Positions 11,841-23,110 are shown, numbered from the stretch's first letter. The stretch: 64,000 nucleotides of DNA from Orientallactaga sibirica (GCA_036365145.1 JAEOAD010000015.1:36719501-36783500), one strand, 5' to 3'. Numbers and translations: made by a program. Notes: generated from the sequence alone by a model not told the origin.

Positions 11841-12259
11841 TTACCTCCAGGTTGAGAAGATTCCAGTTCTTCCATCTCTCACTCTGAATGTGGCCTTTCA
11901 ACTCATAGGACATGCCCAAGCTAAATATAAAAATGATAAACAGCACTGCATATCCACCTCTGGTACATACAAGTGCCTACATAACCAGGAGAATGCAGGA
12001 CAGGGTAGCAGAAAGCAAGTAGGTATAGTTCATAGTTTGTTAGAAGAGACTTTGCACTGGCGCCTTGGTGCTTTCTCTATCAATTAACTGAGTGATTCTG
12101 AAGTGAAATCATTTAACCGCCTGTTTTCAAAAGATCTTTTCTCTGGAGATAAATAGCACTTACCTCAGATAGTTAATGCATACAGTGAGACCCTGTACAT
12201 AAAATGTATACCAAGTACCTGTCTAGGCCATAATAGCTGCTCAACAAAGGACAGATGCA

Positions 12260-12990
12260 CTTTGCTTAGTTTTAAAACTGGGGCAAGTGCTGGACTTAGT
12301 AGCTGTGTCTGTTACCTCAGTCATGACAGCCACACCTCCACTCAGAGGGATGTAGAAGAATCTGAGATCAGCATAACTGGAGACATTTTCAGTGAAGATG
12401 CAGGCATGGCCAGAATTCAAAGCAGTTGCTACAAATCATTCTATACCCCCATCATCCGCTCAGCCAAAGAAGAATTAAAAAAAAAAAAAAAAGAGGGTGA
12501 AGATTTCTTCTGGGAAGATCTGGGGAGCTCCTAACACGAAGAGAAAAGCATAGACACATTTTGCAAAAAGGATGTAGCTACTTGAGGTAGAGATGGCATC
12601 ATTTGTGTGCAAAGAGAGGTAGCAAGTGACAGGGCTCCTCCCTGAGTGAAATAAAAATAATGTGCTTGCAATCGTGCCACTGATTATAAATAGTCCATCA
12701 GCTCTGCCATGTGTCATCAGCCAGAAATATCATTAGGAAACTTTACATTTTCTGACATACCCTTTAAGAAATAGAGCCTGTGGTGGCTGCAAAACCAGCT
12801 TGAACTTCCCAGGTGATGGTATTGATTTGTGGGCGGCAGTAGTGCCGACGGGGAGGAAAATGACAGGACATCACATGTCACGAAATACTGATTACATAAA
12901 GCTCTCTGGCTTACTGGGACCAGGGTTGGGAGACAATACAGTGAACAGCCTGCCATGTCCTGGTGACAGGAGCCCATTTCGACAGCCAAA
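12260..12990. promoter_or_regulatory. Candidate conserved noncoding block upstream of exon 3
   Basis: About 700 bp of complex, repeat-free sequence apart from A-runs at 12478-12492 and 12988-13001. It lies 0.6-1.3 kb upstream of exon 3 in gene direction. Features include TGTCATCA/TGACA-type sites near 12714 and 12861, an ATTATAAAT element near 12682, and a CpG-bearing segment (GGGCGGCAGTAGTGCCGACGG, about 12831-12851, shown by its ends). Short ORFs on both strands cover it but have no recognisable domain. Conservation is inferred from appearance only. Confidence 0.3.
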
Positions 12991-13443
12991 AAAAAAAAAA
13001 AATCTTTCCAACAGCTTCTGTTTTGCTGTTAAATGTCTGTGTTTGTGTTGGTTGTAGGAGGGAACCTGGAAAAACAAGTTGGGTTCTGGATCAGAAAATG
13101 GGTGACTTTTTAAAAATTATTTCTGGGAGGGAAGCAAAAAGAATCAAGAGGAAACTCAATGGCATTTGTTCCCAGATAGGAAACTCAAAATGGCAACACC
13201 TTTTCTTTTCTTTCTTTTCTTTTTAAGGGATATCTCTTTGAGTTTGAAGTTTGTGTTAGAACAGGAAAGACACAGGACAAAACTTTGCCAGACAGGCCCT
13301 TTACCATCCAGAATTAACATCTGAAGAGAGAGTGTTTGACACACTCCAGCAGCTATGACCATTCTTCATTTCTCTGTGTAACTGTGGTATGTGACTGGAG
13401 TATGTACCTGTGTAAGACAAGAGTTGTGTATGAGGATGTATGC

Positions 13444-13445
<2 letters not shown>

Positions 13446-13494
<49 letters not shown>
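13446..13494. repeat. (GA)n microsatellite
   Basis: About 24 GA units, uninterrupted. It reads as (CU)n on the ELAVL4 transcript, 1.8 kb upstream of exon 3. Confidence 0.98.
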
Positions 13495-13497
<3 letters not shown>

Positions 13498-13559
13498 ACA
13501 ACAGAGAGACAAAGGTGTGAGTGTGTGTGCCTCTGTGTTTGTGTGTTATAAGAACCTGT

Positions 13560-15560
13560 CACATGTTCTGAGAAACTACATTTTGCAAATACAAAAACAC
13601 AAGAGGCTAATCTCATTGGTTTAAAAGTATCATTTATCCTAAATTTGCCTCAACCTCATCAAACCTAACTAACTTCACCTAATTAAATCCATTTTCATCA
13701 TGCAACTTTCTCACTCATATTTACCTTGTATATATAAGAAGTCTTAAAATTGCTGTACTAAAATCTTCTTAGAATCATTTTTTAAAAGTAATGTACTAGG
13801 TTGAGCTGCTTCTAAAGGGCATTTTGAAAGCAACTATGTCAATGATATAGGAATTATAGGAAACTGGTCAGATGGGCATTTTCTAGCCCAATTTAATTGG
13901 CATCAAATTAAAAGAGAATATGAAAAGCTATAACAAAATACTGGCTCATTAACAGCAAGAAGTAGGTCTATTTCATCCTGGCAAAGTTCCTTATTTATCA
14001 TAGTAATAGAATATATATGTGGTACATGTGCCCAATATACTATCCTTGGTAAAATTAATTATTCATGTATTGTGAAAATCTACAATAGTGTAGTGGGTAG
14101 TGTTTACATTCTAAATTTATCTGTTTTATATATTTGCTTCAAGAGCAAGGAAAACTCACCCAGGCTCAGGTCCTAGTAAGGTTCTGGAGGTCAAGTGAGG
14201 GGGTAAAAACTCCAGCCCAGCAAGATCTGACAGACCAACCCAGCAGCCTGTATTAGTCTCAAATCCACTATTGCCTTAGCTCCTGGCTATAATTAGATAA
14301 CTAGGGTGTTATCATCACCTGGTTTAGAAAGATTGTATTTAGCATCAAGAATAAAGATGCTTTGAGAAAACCCAAAAACCAGATGAATGTCATTTCAGAA
14401 AGGAAGTGGGAACAAGATGGAAAGTCTCCCTGACATAAAATAAACTGCAAACTCTAAAAGAGAACATTAAATTCAAGAAGGAGATGGAGATGTAGAAACT
14501 TGCCTGAGGATGGGAAGAAATGAGATAAACTGGAGGCAAAGTGAAACCACTTGTGGTTAGTCTAGTTTGTGAACAAGCTCTTCACATGCCTCTCACCATG
14601 ACTGGAAGAAGAATACAGCTATGTATAACAAAAAGCTCTAGTGATAAAAGTATTCTCTTTCAAAATGCCCTAGAGAAGATTAAGTTCTTAGGTAAAATAA
14701 CAAAAAATCCAAGTTTCATTGCTTTTAGGAACTGTTTTAGTAGTGGGAAAGAGCAAAATAAGGAAGAATTTTATGTTTTATTTTTGGTGACCATACATTG
14801 ATGGTGGGTTTTAGATGAGCAGTTCTGTATTTAAGTGTATGTTGAAAAATATAGACGCAACACATTCATCAAAAAAAGATACTTTTCTCATGGGGGCCAA
14901 GGGAGTTGCCATACTAGGGTAGCCCAGGGGACACAATGTGGGGCATAGAGCTAGTGTGTATATATCTGTAATCCAGGAATAGATGCAGCCTTTCTCTTTT
15001 GTTTGTCAAATAGTTACATCTTCTCCCTTTATCAGCAGTAACAAAATTTAAGCACATATAGATATGGCATCAGGATTTTAAGAGCAAATTAAAACAAGGT
15101 TTATTCTTTTGTTCTGAATCTATAAGTTTACTTTGATGGAAAATTGAACAATTGCAAAATGAAACCATCTAGGTTATGCTTACTGAATTATCTCTCTTGA
15201 AGAAATTAAGATGTTAGCAAATGAAAACTATCTCCCAGATCTTAAGCTATAGTAAACATGTGGGTTCCCTGATACACATACTACCTACAAGCTTTACATG
15301 GAATCAGTGTTTTGCAGTCTTGTCCAACTGGCATGGGTGAAGCATCCCCACTTACCTTGGATGTGCTGGAACTGCATTTTTGGTAGTTTGGGATACAAAC
15401 TTATAATTCAGAATGTTTTCCAAGAGAAAACTGTTATACATAATAGCTACATTTTAAAGCACTTCAGTGTATTTTGGACTAAACAGGTTCTTGTTTTGAA
15501 CAAGCTGTTCTTAAATTTGAACCAGAACCCTTCTGTTTTGATAAAGCACAGGCATGTGTG
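13560..15560. other. intronic sequence, nothing firmly recognised
   Basis: AT-rich single-copy-looking sequence with no exon or clear repeat. A 192-codon ORF (15298-15876) begins here and runs into the adjacent B4-like repeat; it has no known domain. Confidence 0.5.
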
Positions 15561-15679
15561 CACACACACAAACACAGACCATGTCCTCTTACTATGCACT
15601 CATGCAAACACACAATTTCTCCTCCTACTATGGCATAGTACACCTCTATTCTGCTCTACATTTTTTTCTTTTTTTGCAT

Positions 15680-16050
15680 GTGTTGCATACGTGTGGTGTG
15701 CACACATGTATAAACAGATACTTGTATATGTATGGGTGCACATGTATGTGCAGGTACACATGCATATGTGTACATGTGTGTGCGGAGATCAAAGGTTAAT
15801 GTTGAATGTATTCCTCAATCATACTCCTCCTTATTATCTTGGGACAAAGTCTCTCATTGAATCTGAAGCTCACTGATTCAACTAGACTGGCTATCTAGCA
15901 AACCCTAGGGATCCTCCTGCCTCAGCCTTCTCAGCACTCAGTTACAGGTATATATTGCTTCACCCAGTTTTACGTGGGTACTGGGGATTTGGACTTAGGT
16001 CTAGATGCTTTCACATAAAGCACTTTATAGACTAAGCCACGTTCCCAGCT
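15680..16050 (-). repeat. B4-like composite SINE with degenerate TG-rich tail
   Basis: A TG/CA-rich stretch (15680-15785) is followed by 'GGAGATCAAAGGTTAATGTTGAATGTATTCCTCAATCATACTCC', 'GGGACAAAGTCTCTCATTGAATCTGAAGCTCACTGATT', 'TTTTACGTGGGTACTGGGGATTTGGACTTAGGTC' and 'AAAGCACTTTATAGACTAAGCCA', the antisense order for this rodent family. Confidence 0.8.
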
Positions 16051-16479
16051 CCTTTGTTATAATTTTTATGTCAAACTTTTCTTAGAAACCAAACACTTTT
16101 CACAAGAAATAGCTTACAAAATTTTGCATCCCCTTACATTGTAGGTACTCAACAAGTTCTCAGTAAGTACACTGTCCAGCATATGAGTTTGCACTAATCC
16201 TTCAGTTCTGGAAATATGACCAGAAAGTTTTGAATATTTGGAAGTACAAGGGGCAAAGAGGAAGTAGCTGGGGAAATAAGTTTGCATTCATGTAGAAAGA
16301 GACAACTCAACAACACACTGATGCCAGGGATTAGAAGACAAAAGTCAAACAAAGGATATCTGAGTGGGTTGTCCTCCAACACAGATCAAGTGAACAAGAA
16401 AAATCACCACTGCCCAAATTTCATAGTGATTCTGGGTTTACAAAGTACTTCCCTAGCCAGTCTTTTTTTGCATTTGCTT

Positions 16480-16600
16480 CTCATAACAATCCTATGTGAA
16501 GGGAGAGGAGCATTATTTTACAGATGGGGAAACTGAAGCTCAGGAAAAACTGTAACTTGTTCAACAGCACAGAGCTGAATCACATTCTAGACTGGGCAGG
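16480..16600 (-). repeat. MIR fragment
   Basis: 'CATTATTTTACAGATGGGGAAACTGAAGCTCAGGAAAAACTGTAACTTGTTCAACAGCACAGAGC' is the antisense MIR core. Confidence 0.85.
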
Positions 16601-16829
16601 CAAACTTTGTAATGTGCATGTTATTATATATCTTCCAGAAACAGTACACACACACACACACAGTCCAATAGATCTTTATCTAGTAAAAACAGGCAATGGC
16701 CCAACTTGGCACTTGTGTCATAGTTTGCTGCTTCCTTGGTCTACATATTTTGGTTCCAAAACTTGTATTGTTTGCTATTACCATAGTCACCTCATTTAAA
16801 CTAAAATGATATTAACAATTGATATGTTT

Positions 16830-17150
16830 TGTGTGTATGTGTGTGGGAATATGCGTTTGTGTGTGAGTTCAGGCATGAGTGTGCCACAGCTCACTTGTGG
16901 AGGTCAGAAGACAACTTTTGGGTGTTGGTCCTCACTTTTCACATAGTTTGAGGTAGGGTCTCTTTTGTTGTTCACCACTGTGTAAGCCAGCTAGTTTCTG
17001 GGATTCTCCTGTCTCTGACTTCTATCTCTTGGTAGAAGGGCTGGGATTACAGATGTTCATCATTGTGTCTGGATTTACGTGGGTTCTGGAATCTAAACTC
17101 TGTTAATCAGGCTTGCATGGCAAGAACTTTTACCCAGTGATCTAGTTCTC
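16830..17150 (-). repeat. B4-like composite SINE
   Basis: TG-rich start, 'GTGGAGGTCAGAAGACAACTTTTGGGTGTTGGTCCTCACTTTTCACATAGTTTGAGGTAGGGTCTC', 'GGGCTGGGATTACAGATG', 'TTTACGTGGGTTCTGGAATC' and 'CAAGAACTTTTACCCAGTGA'. Confidence 0.88.
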
Positions 17151-17734
17151 CAAATCTCTGCTTTAAAAAAAAATCTAAGAAAATGTAAATTATCTTACGT
17201 AGTTTGTGGTAACCATTTTCATTGTAGTCAATATCTAGAAAATGTGCAGATCATAGCTCATTAAAACCCTTCATTTTCTAATGGTTTTTCTTGTCTTTAA
17301 CATCCTGAAGTTATCTGCCCTCATGGCTAGAAGGAACCTCAGCATTTCTGCACTGCCAACCCTCTCACTTTGGTCTTTCTTTAAAAACCCTCATTCTCAG
17401 AAACCTAACCATTACTTCCTTCATTGGCAAAGACCCCAAGGGAGCAGAACCAAATGGGTAGTTGCTGTTGATGAGCTGAGTAAGGAATTTTTGTGGATGT
17501 TAGAACCCCTAGCTCAGGCTGAAATCTTGTTCCACATGATAAAATCCCCAGTCACCTCAAGATCACCTGCTTGGTGATAATTCATACACTAGGTTAGCAG
17601 CAGCCAATGCCAAATCTGAGGATACCTTTGCTGCCAGTTCAGAGGTCTCTTTCCATGCTTTCAGCTGCTGGGAATCTGCCTAAACACATCCAAAAGAGAG
17701 GCAGAGAGATTTGTGCTTGCTACCGCACATATAT

Positions 17735-17880
17735 AAATCTGTGTGTATCTGCACAACCTTGGTTAAGTCATTTAAGCTTCCTTAGCCTGTTCTCTTGCCT
17801 GGAAAAAATAGAGTTAATCCCTTAATCCTCGTAATCAAAAGATCACTGTGAGGATTATATTGACATGGGGACTAATAGGA
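17735..17880 (+). repeat. MIR fragment
   Basis: 'GCACAACCTTGGTTAAGTCATTTAAGCTTCCTTAGCC' followed by 'ACTGTGAGGATTATATTGACATGGGG' matches MIR sense order. Confidence 0.8.
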
Positions 17881-17884
17881 GCTA

Positions 17885-18015
17885 AAATATATTCAGTGTC
17901 ACGTTGTGCCAGGCACTGTGCTAAGTGGCTTACTTATGTTACCTCATTTAATCCTATGTGAAATGGGTATCATTGGACCTATTGTGCATATATGGGAATC
18001 AAGGCTTAAGCAATG
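17885..18015 (-). repeat. MIR fragment, opposite orientation to its neighbour
   Basis: 'TGTGCCAGGCACTGTGCTAAGTGGCTTACTTATGTTACCTCATTTAATCC' followed by 'GAAATGGGTATCATT' is antisense MIR 3' part, adjacent to a sense MIR. Confidence 0.85.
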
Positions 18016-18036
18016 GTAAAAAAAAACCTGCCCAAT

Positions 18037-18230
18037 TGCTGGGCATGGTGGTGCACGCCTTTAATCCCAGCACTCAGGAAGTGGAGGTAGGAGGATCGCT
18101 GTGAGTTCAAGGCCACACAGAGACTACATAGTGAATTCCAGGTCAGCCTGAGCTGAAGTAAGACCCTACCTAAAAAAAAAAAACAGAACAAAACAAACAA
18201 ACAAACAACAACAACAACAAAAATAATACC
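18037..18230 (+). repeat. B1-type SINE
   Basis: 'CTGGGCATGGTGGTGCACGCCTTTAATCCCAGCACTCAGG' to 'AGACCCTACCT' with an A-rich/CAA-repeat tail. The duplicated flank (A)CCTGCCCAA appears at about 18027-18035 and again at about 18229-18238. Confidence 0.93.
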
Positions 18231-18488
18231 CTGCCCAAAGTCAGGTACTAAGTAGGCTCCAGGGCAAGGACTTACATGAACCAGTACGACTGACATCTCA
18301 GCTCATGCTTTCTGTCCATAGGAGTTGGCCTCAGTGCAAGTGCCCAGAAGTGTGTGGCATGTGGTAAGTCCTTGAAGGAACACAATCTTTATTCTCGAGG
18401 GACCTCACACTGATGAGCTGCTTTGGTGTTCTAAAGCACTGACAGCCATACTCCCTCCCAACACTCTTCTGGGAGTTTAACTGCATTG

Positions 18489-18605
18489 GTCCTCACTTTT
18501 CACCTAGTTTGAGGCAGAGTCTCTTTTGTAATTCACCACTTTGTAAGCCAACTAGATGGCCACTGTGCTTCTGGGATTTTCCTGTCTCTGGTTGGTTGGT
18601 TATTA
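18489..18605 (-). repeat. B4-like SINE fragment
   Basis: 'GGTCCTCACTTTTCACCTAGTTTGAGGCAGAGTCTCTTTTGTAATTCACCACTTTGTAAGCCAACTAG' closely parallels 16937-17000. Both ends are truncated. Confidence 0.7.
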
Positions 18606-18671
18606 CAGCCAACTGCTCAGAGGATTCACTTTCTTTTGATAGTTTACAGAACTGCCTCAGACTAAACACTG

Positions 18672-18835
18672 TTGAAAGCCATACTCCTTCAAGTATGGGC
18701 CCCAAATCTGCATCACCAGCATTCTATGGGATTGTGAGCAATGCAGATTGTTTGGGTCCTGCCAAGACCTGCTAAATCAGAACCTGCTTCACTCTAGGGT
18801 GATTCAAATGCACATGGAAGATTGAGAAGCACTGG
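18672..18835 (+). mobile_element. MER20-like hAT-Charlie MITE
   Basis: Pattern 'CAAGTATGGGCCCCAAATCTGCATCACCAGCA...GCAATGCAGATT...GGGTCCTGCCAAGACCTGCTAAATCAGAACCTGC...GTGATTCAAATGCACATGGAAGATTGAGAAGCACTG' follows the known mammalian MITE with 'cctactgaatcagaa' and 'tttgagaaccactg' blocks. The exact subfamily is uncertain. Confidence 0.65.
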
Positions 18836-18965
18836 AGACTTGTAATGGGTCAGATGTAGGTCTGGATCTCAGTACTTCTGTTTATTCTTGTGCGACCCCT
18901 AGAGAAGTGATGCCACTCTCCTGTGCCTTGGTTTCTGGGGAAACTATATACTCTGCATACTGACA
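18836..18965 (+). repeat. MIR-like fragment
   Basis: 'GGTCTGGATCTCAGTACTTCTG...TGTGCGACCCCTAGAGAAGTGATGCCACTCTCCTGTGCCTTGGTTTC' resembles the MIR core. Confidence 0.55.
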
Positions 18966-18997
18966 GGGAAGGCAAGCTCTAAAGGGAAACATCTTAG

Positions 18998-19240
18998 AAT
19001 TTTTTTTTTTTTTTAATATTTATTTATTTGAGACAGAGAAAAAGAGGGAAGGAAGGATAGAGGGAGAGAGAGAGAAGAGAGAATGGGCACACCAGGGTGT
19101 CCTGTTACTGTGAATGAACTCCAGATGCCATGTGCCACTTTGTGCATCTGGCTTTATGTGAGCACTGGGGAAACAGAACCTGGGCTGTCAGGCTTTGCTA
19201 GTAAGTGCCTTTAATTGTTAAGCCATCTCTCCAAACCCCA
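18998..19240 (-). repeat. DIP-like SINE, antisense
   Basis: T16 plus 'ATATTTATTTATTTGAG' tail, GA-rich tract, 'CAGGGTGTCCTGTTACTGTGAATGAACTCCAGATGCCATG', 'TTTGTGCATCTGGCTTTATGTG', 'TTAAGCCATCTCTCCAA'. AGAATTT occurs at both ends as a possible short target duplication. Confidence 0.92.
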
Positions 19241-19285
19241 GAATTTCTTAATACATAGTCTTTCCTTTTGTCCCACAAAACACTT

Positions 19286-20028
19286 TGTCGTAGTTTGAAT
19301 GTGATAGTTTGAATATATGGCCCCATAGACTCAGGTGTTTCATTAAAATTGAGCTTACAATGTGAGCCCCTACCAGGCAGATCCCTGCTACATGGGGAGT
19401 GTCACTGGGGGTGGATCCTGGATCCCTAAGGTGTGTGTTGCAGTCAAGTTCGCATTGCTGGTAGAAATCACCCAACCAAGAGCAGCTTTTGGGAAAAAAA
19501 GGGTTTATGTTGGTTTATAGACTTGAGGGAAAGCTCCACGACGGCAGGGAAAACGATGACATGAACAGAGGGTGGACATCACTCCCCCTCAGCCAACATA
19601 AGGTGGACAATAGTAACAGGAGAGTGTGCCAAACACTGCCAAGGGGACACTGGCTATAATACCCACAAGCCCACCCCAAAGAATACATTGCCCCTAAGAA
19701 GTGTTAATTCCCAAATCTCCATCAGCTGGGAACCTAGCATTCAGAACACCTAAGTTTACGGGGACACCTGAATCAAGCCACCACAGTATGTTTGGGGCTA
19801 GATCTGGATTCAGTCCTAATAGGTGTGTTTAGAACAGTTGGAGCTATGGCATTTCTGATAGTTCTGGCTATTGATGGTTCTCTCTTCTTGGACCTATGAA
19901 AGGGATCCAGCTTTTTCCAACATTGATAGTGTTCCCCTAGACTCTGTAAGCCCAAAATTAACCCCGTTCCTCCCATAAACTGTGTCTAATTGGATGTTTG
20001 TCCCAGCAAGAAGGAGCTGACTACAACA
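19286..20028 (+). mobile_element. Outer solo LTR of a MaLR (MT/ORR1-like) ERVL element, interrupted
   Basis: Starts TGTCGTAGTTTGAATG and ends GACTACAACA, the TG...CA form. It contains 'GGCCCCATAGACTCAGGTGTTTCATT', 'GAGTGTCACTGGGGGTGGA' and, near the 3' end, 'TCTGTAAGCCCAAAATTAACCCCGTTCC' in the position of the usual AATAAA-containing motif. Without the inner insertion it is about 390 bp, normal for MaLR LTRs. No internal coding region is present, so it is a solo LTR. A clear 5-bp target duplication was not found at the outer ends. Confidence 0.75.
19436..19785 (-). mobile_element. Inner solo MaLR (MT-like) LTR nested in the outer LTR
   Basis: On the minus strand it starts TGTGGTGGCTTGATTCAGGTGTCC and ends near TTGACTGCAACA. 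Between them are 'TTCTGAATGCTAGGTTCCCAGCTGATGGAGATTTGGG', a 'GTCCACCTTATGTTGGCTGAGGGGGAGTGATGTCCACCC' section and an AAACCC-type polyadenylation region. It is flanked by GTGTG (19431-19435) and GTATG (19786-19790), a 5-bp duplication with one mismatch typical of LTR integration. It has no coding region. Confidence 0.85.
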
Positions 20029-20044
20029 GACCCCAAAATTTGCA

Positions 20045-20195
20045 TTCCTACTTAGTCTCTTTCCTCTTTAGTATTCTCATCTCCAAGATGGGGCGAACAT
20101 AAGTTATTCAAAGGGTTAGTAGCAGCTTTAGATACAATAATGCATGTAGAGTTCTGGCATACAATAGATGCCCCATAGGTATTATTTTATTATCC
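20045..20195 (+). repeat. MIR fragment
   Basis: 'AGTCTCTTTCCTCTTTAGTATTCTCATCTCCAAGATGGGGCGAACATAAG' then 'GAGTTCTGGCATACAATAGATGCCCCATAGGTATTA' follows MIR order. Confidence 0.75.
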
Positions 20196-20339
20196 TCTCA
20201 CACCCATTAGGTGATACCATATCTATCTAATGCCATGTCCTCCATGAGGACCCACCCTCTTCACCCTGAAGGTGAAGAATACCTTTGATGCTTTTCTTTT
20301 ACACCAGAGGACATGATATACCATAGGCACACAAACCCC

Positions 20340-21010
20340 ACATATAAATGACACCTGCTACCTGCTAGGCACTGTGAGTAAATCCCAAAATGTTCTTGCT
20401 TTCGTGAGCTTTATTATATAAAAGTCTAAGAACTAACAACAGCCCAGCATAAACAAGAACAGCATAGAGAGACAGAGATGACAGACAATGATTCTTTCTT
20501 AGAAGAGTAGGAAAGGCTTCTTGAAAACTGGGCTTTTAGCTGAGCTTTGACGAAGGGGTTGAGATTTGACAGGGTTCTCTTCTCCAAGTAATTACATTCC
20601 AATTTAAGAACTGAACCTCAGTCCTTAAATTTATCTCAGTCATTTACTGAGCACCTACTTGTTCCAGGCAAGTTATGTTCCTTGGAAATATAGAAGAGAA
20701 CAAAACAAACTTTATTTATTCTATCACTGAGTTTGTATTTCAATTGTGAATGAGGAAGACTGAAAAGACACATATGAGTAGAATATTAAGTCTGTCAATG
20801 GATGGTGAGTTCTAGGAAGAAAATAAAGCAGAGGAGAGGAGACAGCAGTATGAGGATAGGGTTGCAAATGTCACTGAGGTAGGCATGTGAGGCTTGATCA
20901 CTGAGGTGACTTGAGAGCAGAGATCTAAGGGAAAGGACAGTCACTCCATTTGAGGGAAGGGCATTCCAAGCAGAGGGGAAACTCATTTGTAAAGACTCTG
21001 AAGAAACTGT
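20340..21010 (+). repeat. Ancient dispersed repeat(s), family not named
   Basis: The motif chain 'CATTTACTGAGCACCTACTTGTTCCAGGCA', 'ATAGAAGAGAACAAAACAAAC', 'GTGAGTTCTAGGAAGAAAATAAAGCAG', 'GAGAGCAGAGATCTAAGGGAA' and 'GGAAGGGCATTCCAAGCAGAGGGGAAACTCATTTGTAAAG' recurs in mammalian genomes as an old mobile element. A first, shorter version ('CTGCTACCTGCTAGGCACTG', 'TTCTTGAAAACTGGGCTTTTAGCTGAGC') sits at 20345-20575. I do not commit to a family. Confidence 0.55.
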
Positions 21011-21904
21011 ATTGGAGATATGTACATGTGAGGGCTACCCACATTTGCACTTGTCAAATTCAGAGAGGAATGGGCACTGTGGTTTCCTCAAGCAGACTCT
21101 ATAGTGCTGCTGATAGAAATATGTATGAAAAACACTCTGAACCATCTTCCCTCCCTCAGTCTTGTTTATCAGAGAGCACTCATTCATACACCCCTTTAAA
21201 ACTACCTCTAAATGTGTCTCTGTTCCACACTGCATTGGAGCAACTTGATACCAAACTGATGTCTTATTCATCTTTGTGTCCTCAGGATCTCAAAGGGTCT
21301 CGATATTGTTAAATATCCAGTAAATGACTGTTGGGTGAATGAGTATTATCTATTCACATGCATACTTAAATCCTCTTAACAACTCTCAACTTCCCACATA
21401 TCAAATAGAAAGGGACAAGGAACTGTAGCAGAATCTCAGGTGATTCCAGAAAATGTTGGCAAGAGATAAGGAACTACATCTCAAAGGACACTCAAAAGAT
21501 CTGTGGGAATTTAGTCCAAAGGAGAAAGGATTCTGGAGGTACTCTCCAGATACTACCTCTAACATTTTAAAAGATGTGGTAGGAAGGCATTCATACACTT
21601 GCTCTCTGGTACCCCAAAGGAGAGAATAAGGGTAAAGTAGAAGTAGTAGTTAGGGGGCAATTTTTTGCCTTGATAATGTGAAGAACTTTCTGATAGTTCA
21701 TATGTGAGTGGGATGCCTTGGAAAGTACTAATGACTAGAAATAAATGGGTAGAAGCCATACCTACCCTTTATCAGGCGAAGCTAAAGCAGTTAGCAAGCC
21801 TAATCTATAAGATTCCCTCTAATAAAAGGATTAAAGGGTTATAAGTTATATTTATTTTAGACTCACTGTTCACAGTTTCAGTTTATACTGATTTTTAAAT
21901 TGTT

Positions 21905-22210
21905 TTTATTATTTTTTAAAATTTTGTTTGTGTGTGTGTAATGTACCTTCTGGTGGCCTGAATGGAATGTCACGTGTCCAGCTCCATCACTCTTCCACTT
22001 GGTCACCAGAGTCTCCTTGTACATATTCTGGAGCTTGTGAGGCTCTGAAGATTCTTTGTTCCCCTGCAGAATCCGGGCAACAGGTATGTGTGGACATCCC
22101 AGCTCTTTTAAGTAGGATCTGGAGATTTGAACTCAGGCAATCTTAGGCCCTCACAGGCCATCATACTTGGACAGGAAGTGCACCTAACCTCTGAGCCATT
22201 TATTCAACCC
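21905..22210 (-). repeat. Diverged B4-like composite SINE
   Basis: TG-run, 'GTCACCAGAGTCTCC', '...GGATCTGGAGATTTGAACTCAGGCAATC', 'GGACAGGAAGTGCACCTAACCTCTGAGCCATTTATTCAACCC' give the antisense tail-to-head order. Confidence 0.7.
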
Positions 22211-22239
22211 ATGATTTCTAAGGCAAAAAATAGGGAGTA

Positions 22240-22440
22240 GTTATCAAGCACCTACTATTGGCCAAAGGCTTTACCTACATCATTTCTCAAATTTCCAACA
22301 CCTTCTGAAGCAGCAAGTTTTATGCCTACCTTAGAAAGACTAGAAGGAGCTATAGTTACCAAAGGCTATATGGCTAGAGAATAGTAGCCAAATCCATCTG
22401 ACTCCAGAGCCAGTGCACTTTCTGCTGTGCCTGGGTTTCT
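22240..22440 (-). repeat. MIR fragment
   Basis: 'TTATCAAGCACCTACTATTGGCCAAAGGCTTTACCTACATCATTTCTCAAATTTCC' through 'GTTACCAAAGGCTATATGGCTAGAGAATAGTAGCCAAATCCATCTGACTCCAGAGCCAGTGC' is nearly full-length antisense MIR. Confidence 0.88.
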
Positions 22441-22920
22441 TAAAATATGTTCATTTGTTATGTTAAACACCTGTTCTAACAAAGTACAATGTGTCCAAGA
22501 CTTTCCAGAGATGGATTTACTAATGCTATCTCCAAGTCCTTGTTTCCATTTAATTCCAACATGCGAACCCCATTCCCATTTCCCTTCCTGGCTGCACAGG
22601 TCAAACTGGATTGGGTAAATTATAGAATGCCGTTCTAGAAAAACATTTTTATATCCATCATCTTTACTGATGCAGGAACTGAGGACCAAGGATGAAGTCA
22701 AGAAGTCAGCAGCCCCATGCACTAACAAAGAAAGAGTGTATGCTTTGATGTCTCAGTATTGGTGAGATAGGCCCTTCTGAGGGATGTGATGCTTGAGCTG
22801 AGATTTGAAAAGATTGGTAAGGGGTAGCCAGGTGATAGGCAGAGGACTCTTCAGAAGAAGAGGTCCACATAAACACTCATTCCCTGAGGGAGAGAAAACT
22901 GCCATTAAATTTACAGCCAT

Positions 22921-23110
22921 TGTAGAGATGACTTAGCAGTTAAGGTGCTTGCCCACAAAGCCAAATGATCCAGGTTTGATTCTCCAGAACCCATGTAAGC
23001 CAGATGCACTAAGTGGTGCACGTGTCTGGAGTTTGTTTGTAGCAGCTGAAGGCCCTGTTGCGCTCCCCCCCTCTCTCTTTGCCTCTTTCGCTCTCAAATA
23101 AAATAAAATT
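22921..23110 (+). repeat. DIP-like SINE with imperfect target duplication
   Basis: Head 'TGTAGAGATGACTTAGCAGTTAAGGTGCTTGCCCAC' with tRNA-like B box 'CCAGGTTTGATTCTCCAG', body 'TAAGCCAGATGCACTAAGTGGTGCACGTGTCTGGAG', CT-rich part, tail CTCTCAAATAAAATAAAA. AATTTACAGCCATTG lies before it and AATTTACACAGCCATTG after it. Confidence 0.95.

Noticed and set aside
12262..12534. 90-codon plus-strand ORF (with a Lys run at its end)
   Set aside because: Translated sequence has no recognisable family, ends in an A-run, and lies in an intron on the opposite strand. Better treated as part of a possible noncoding block.
13301..13616. Overlapping ORFs rich in Ser-Leu or Arg-Glu repeats
   Set aside because: They are translations of the (GA)n/(CT)n microsatellite in several frames.
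15298..15876. 192-codon ORF, the longest in the window
   Set aside because: It runs from unrecognised intronic sequence into a B4-like SINE with CA/TG-rich content. It has no domain, and is antisense to ELAVL4 within its intron.
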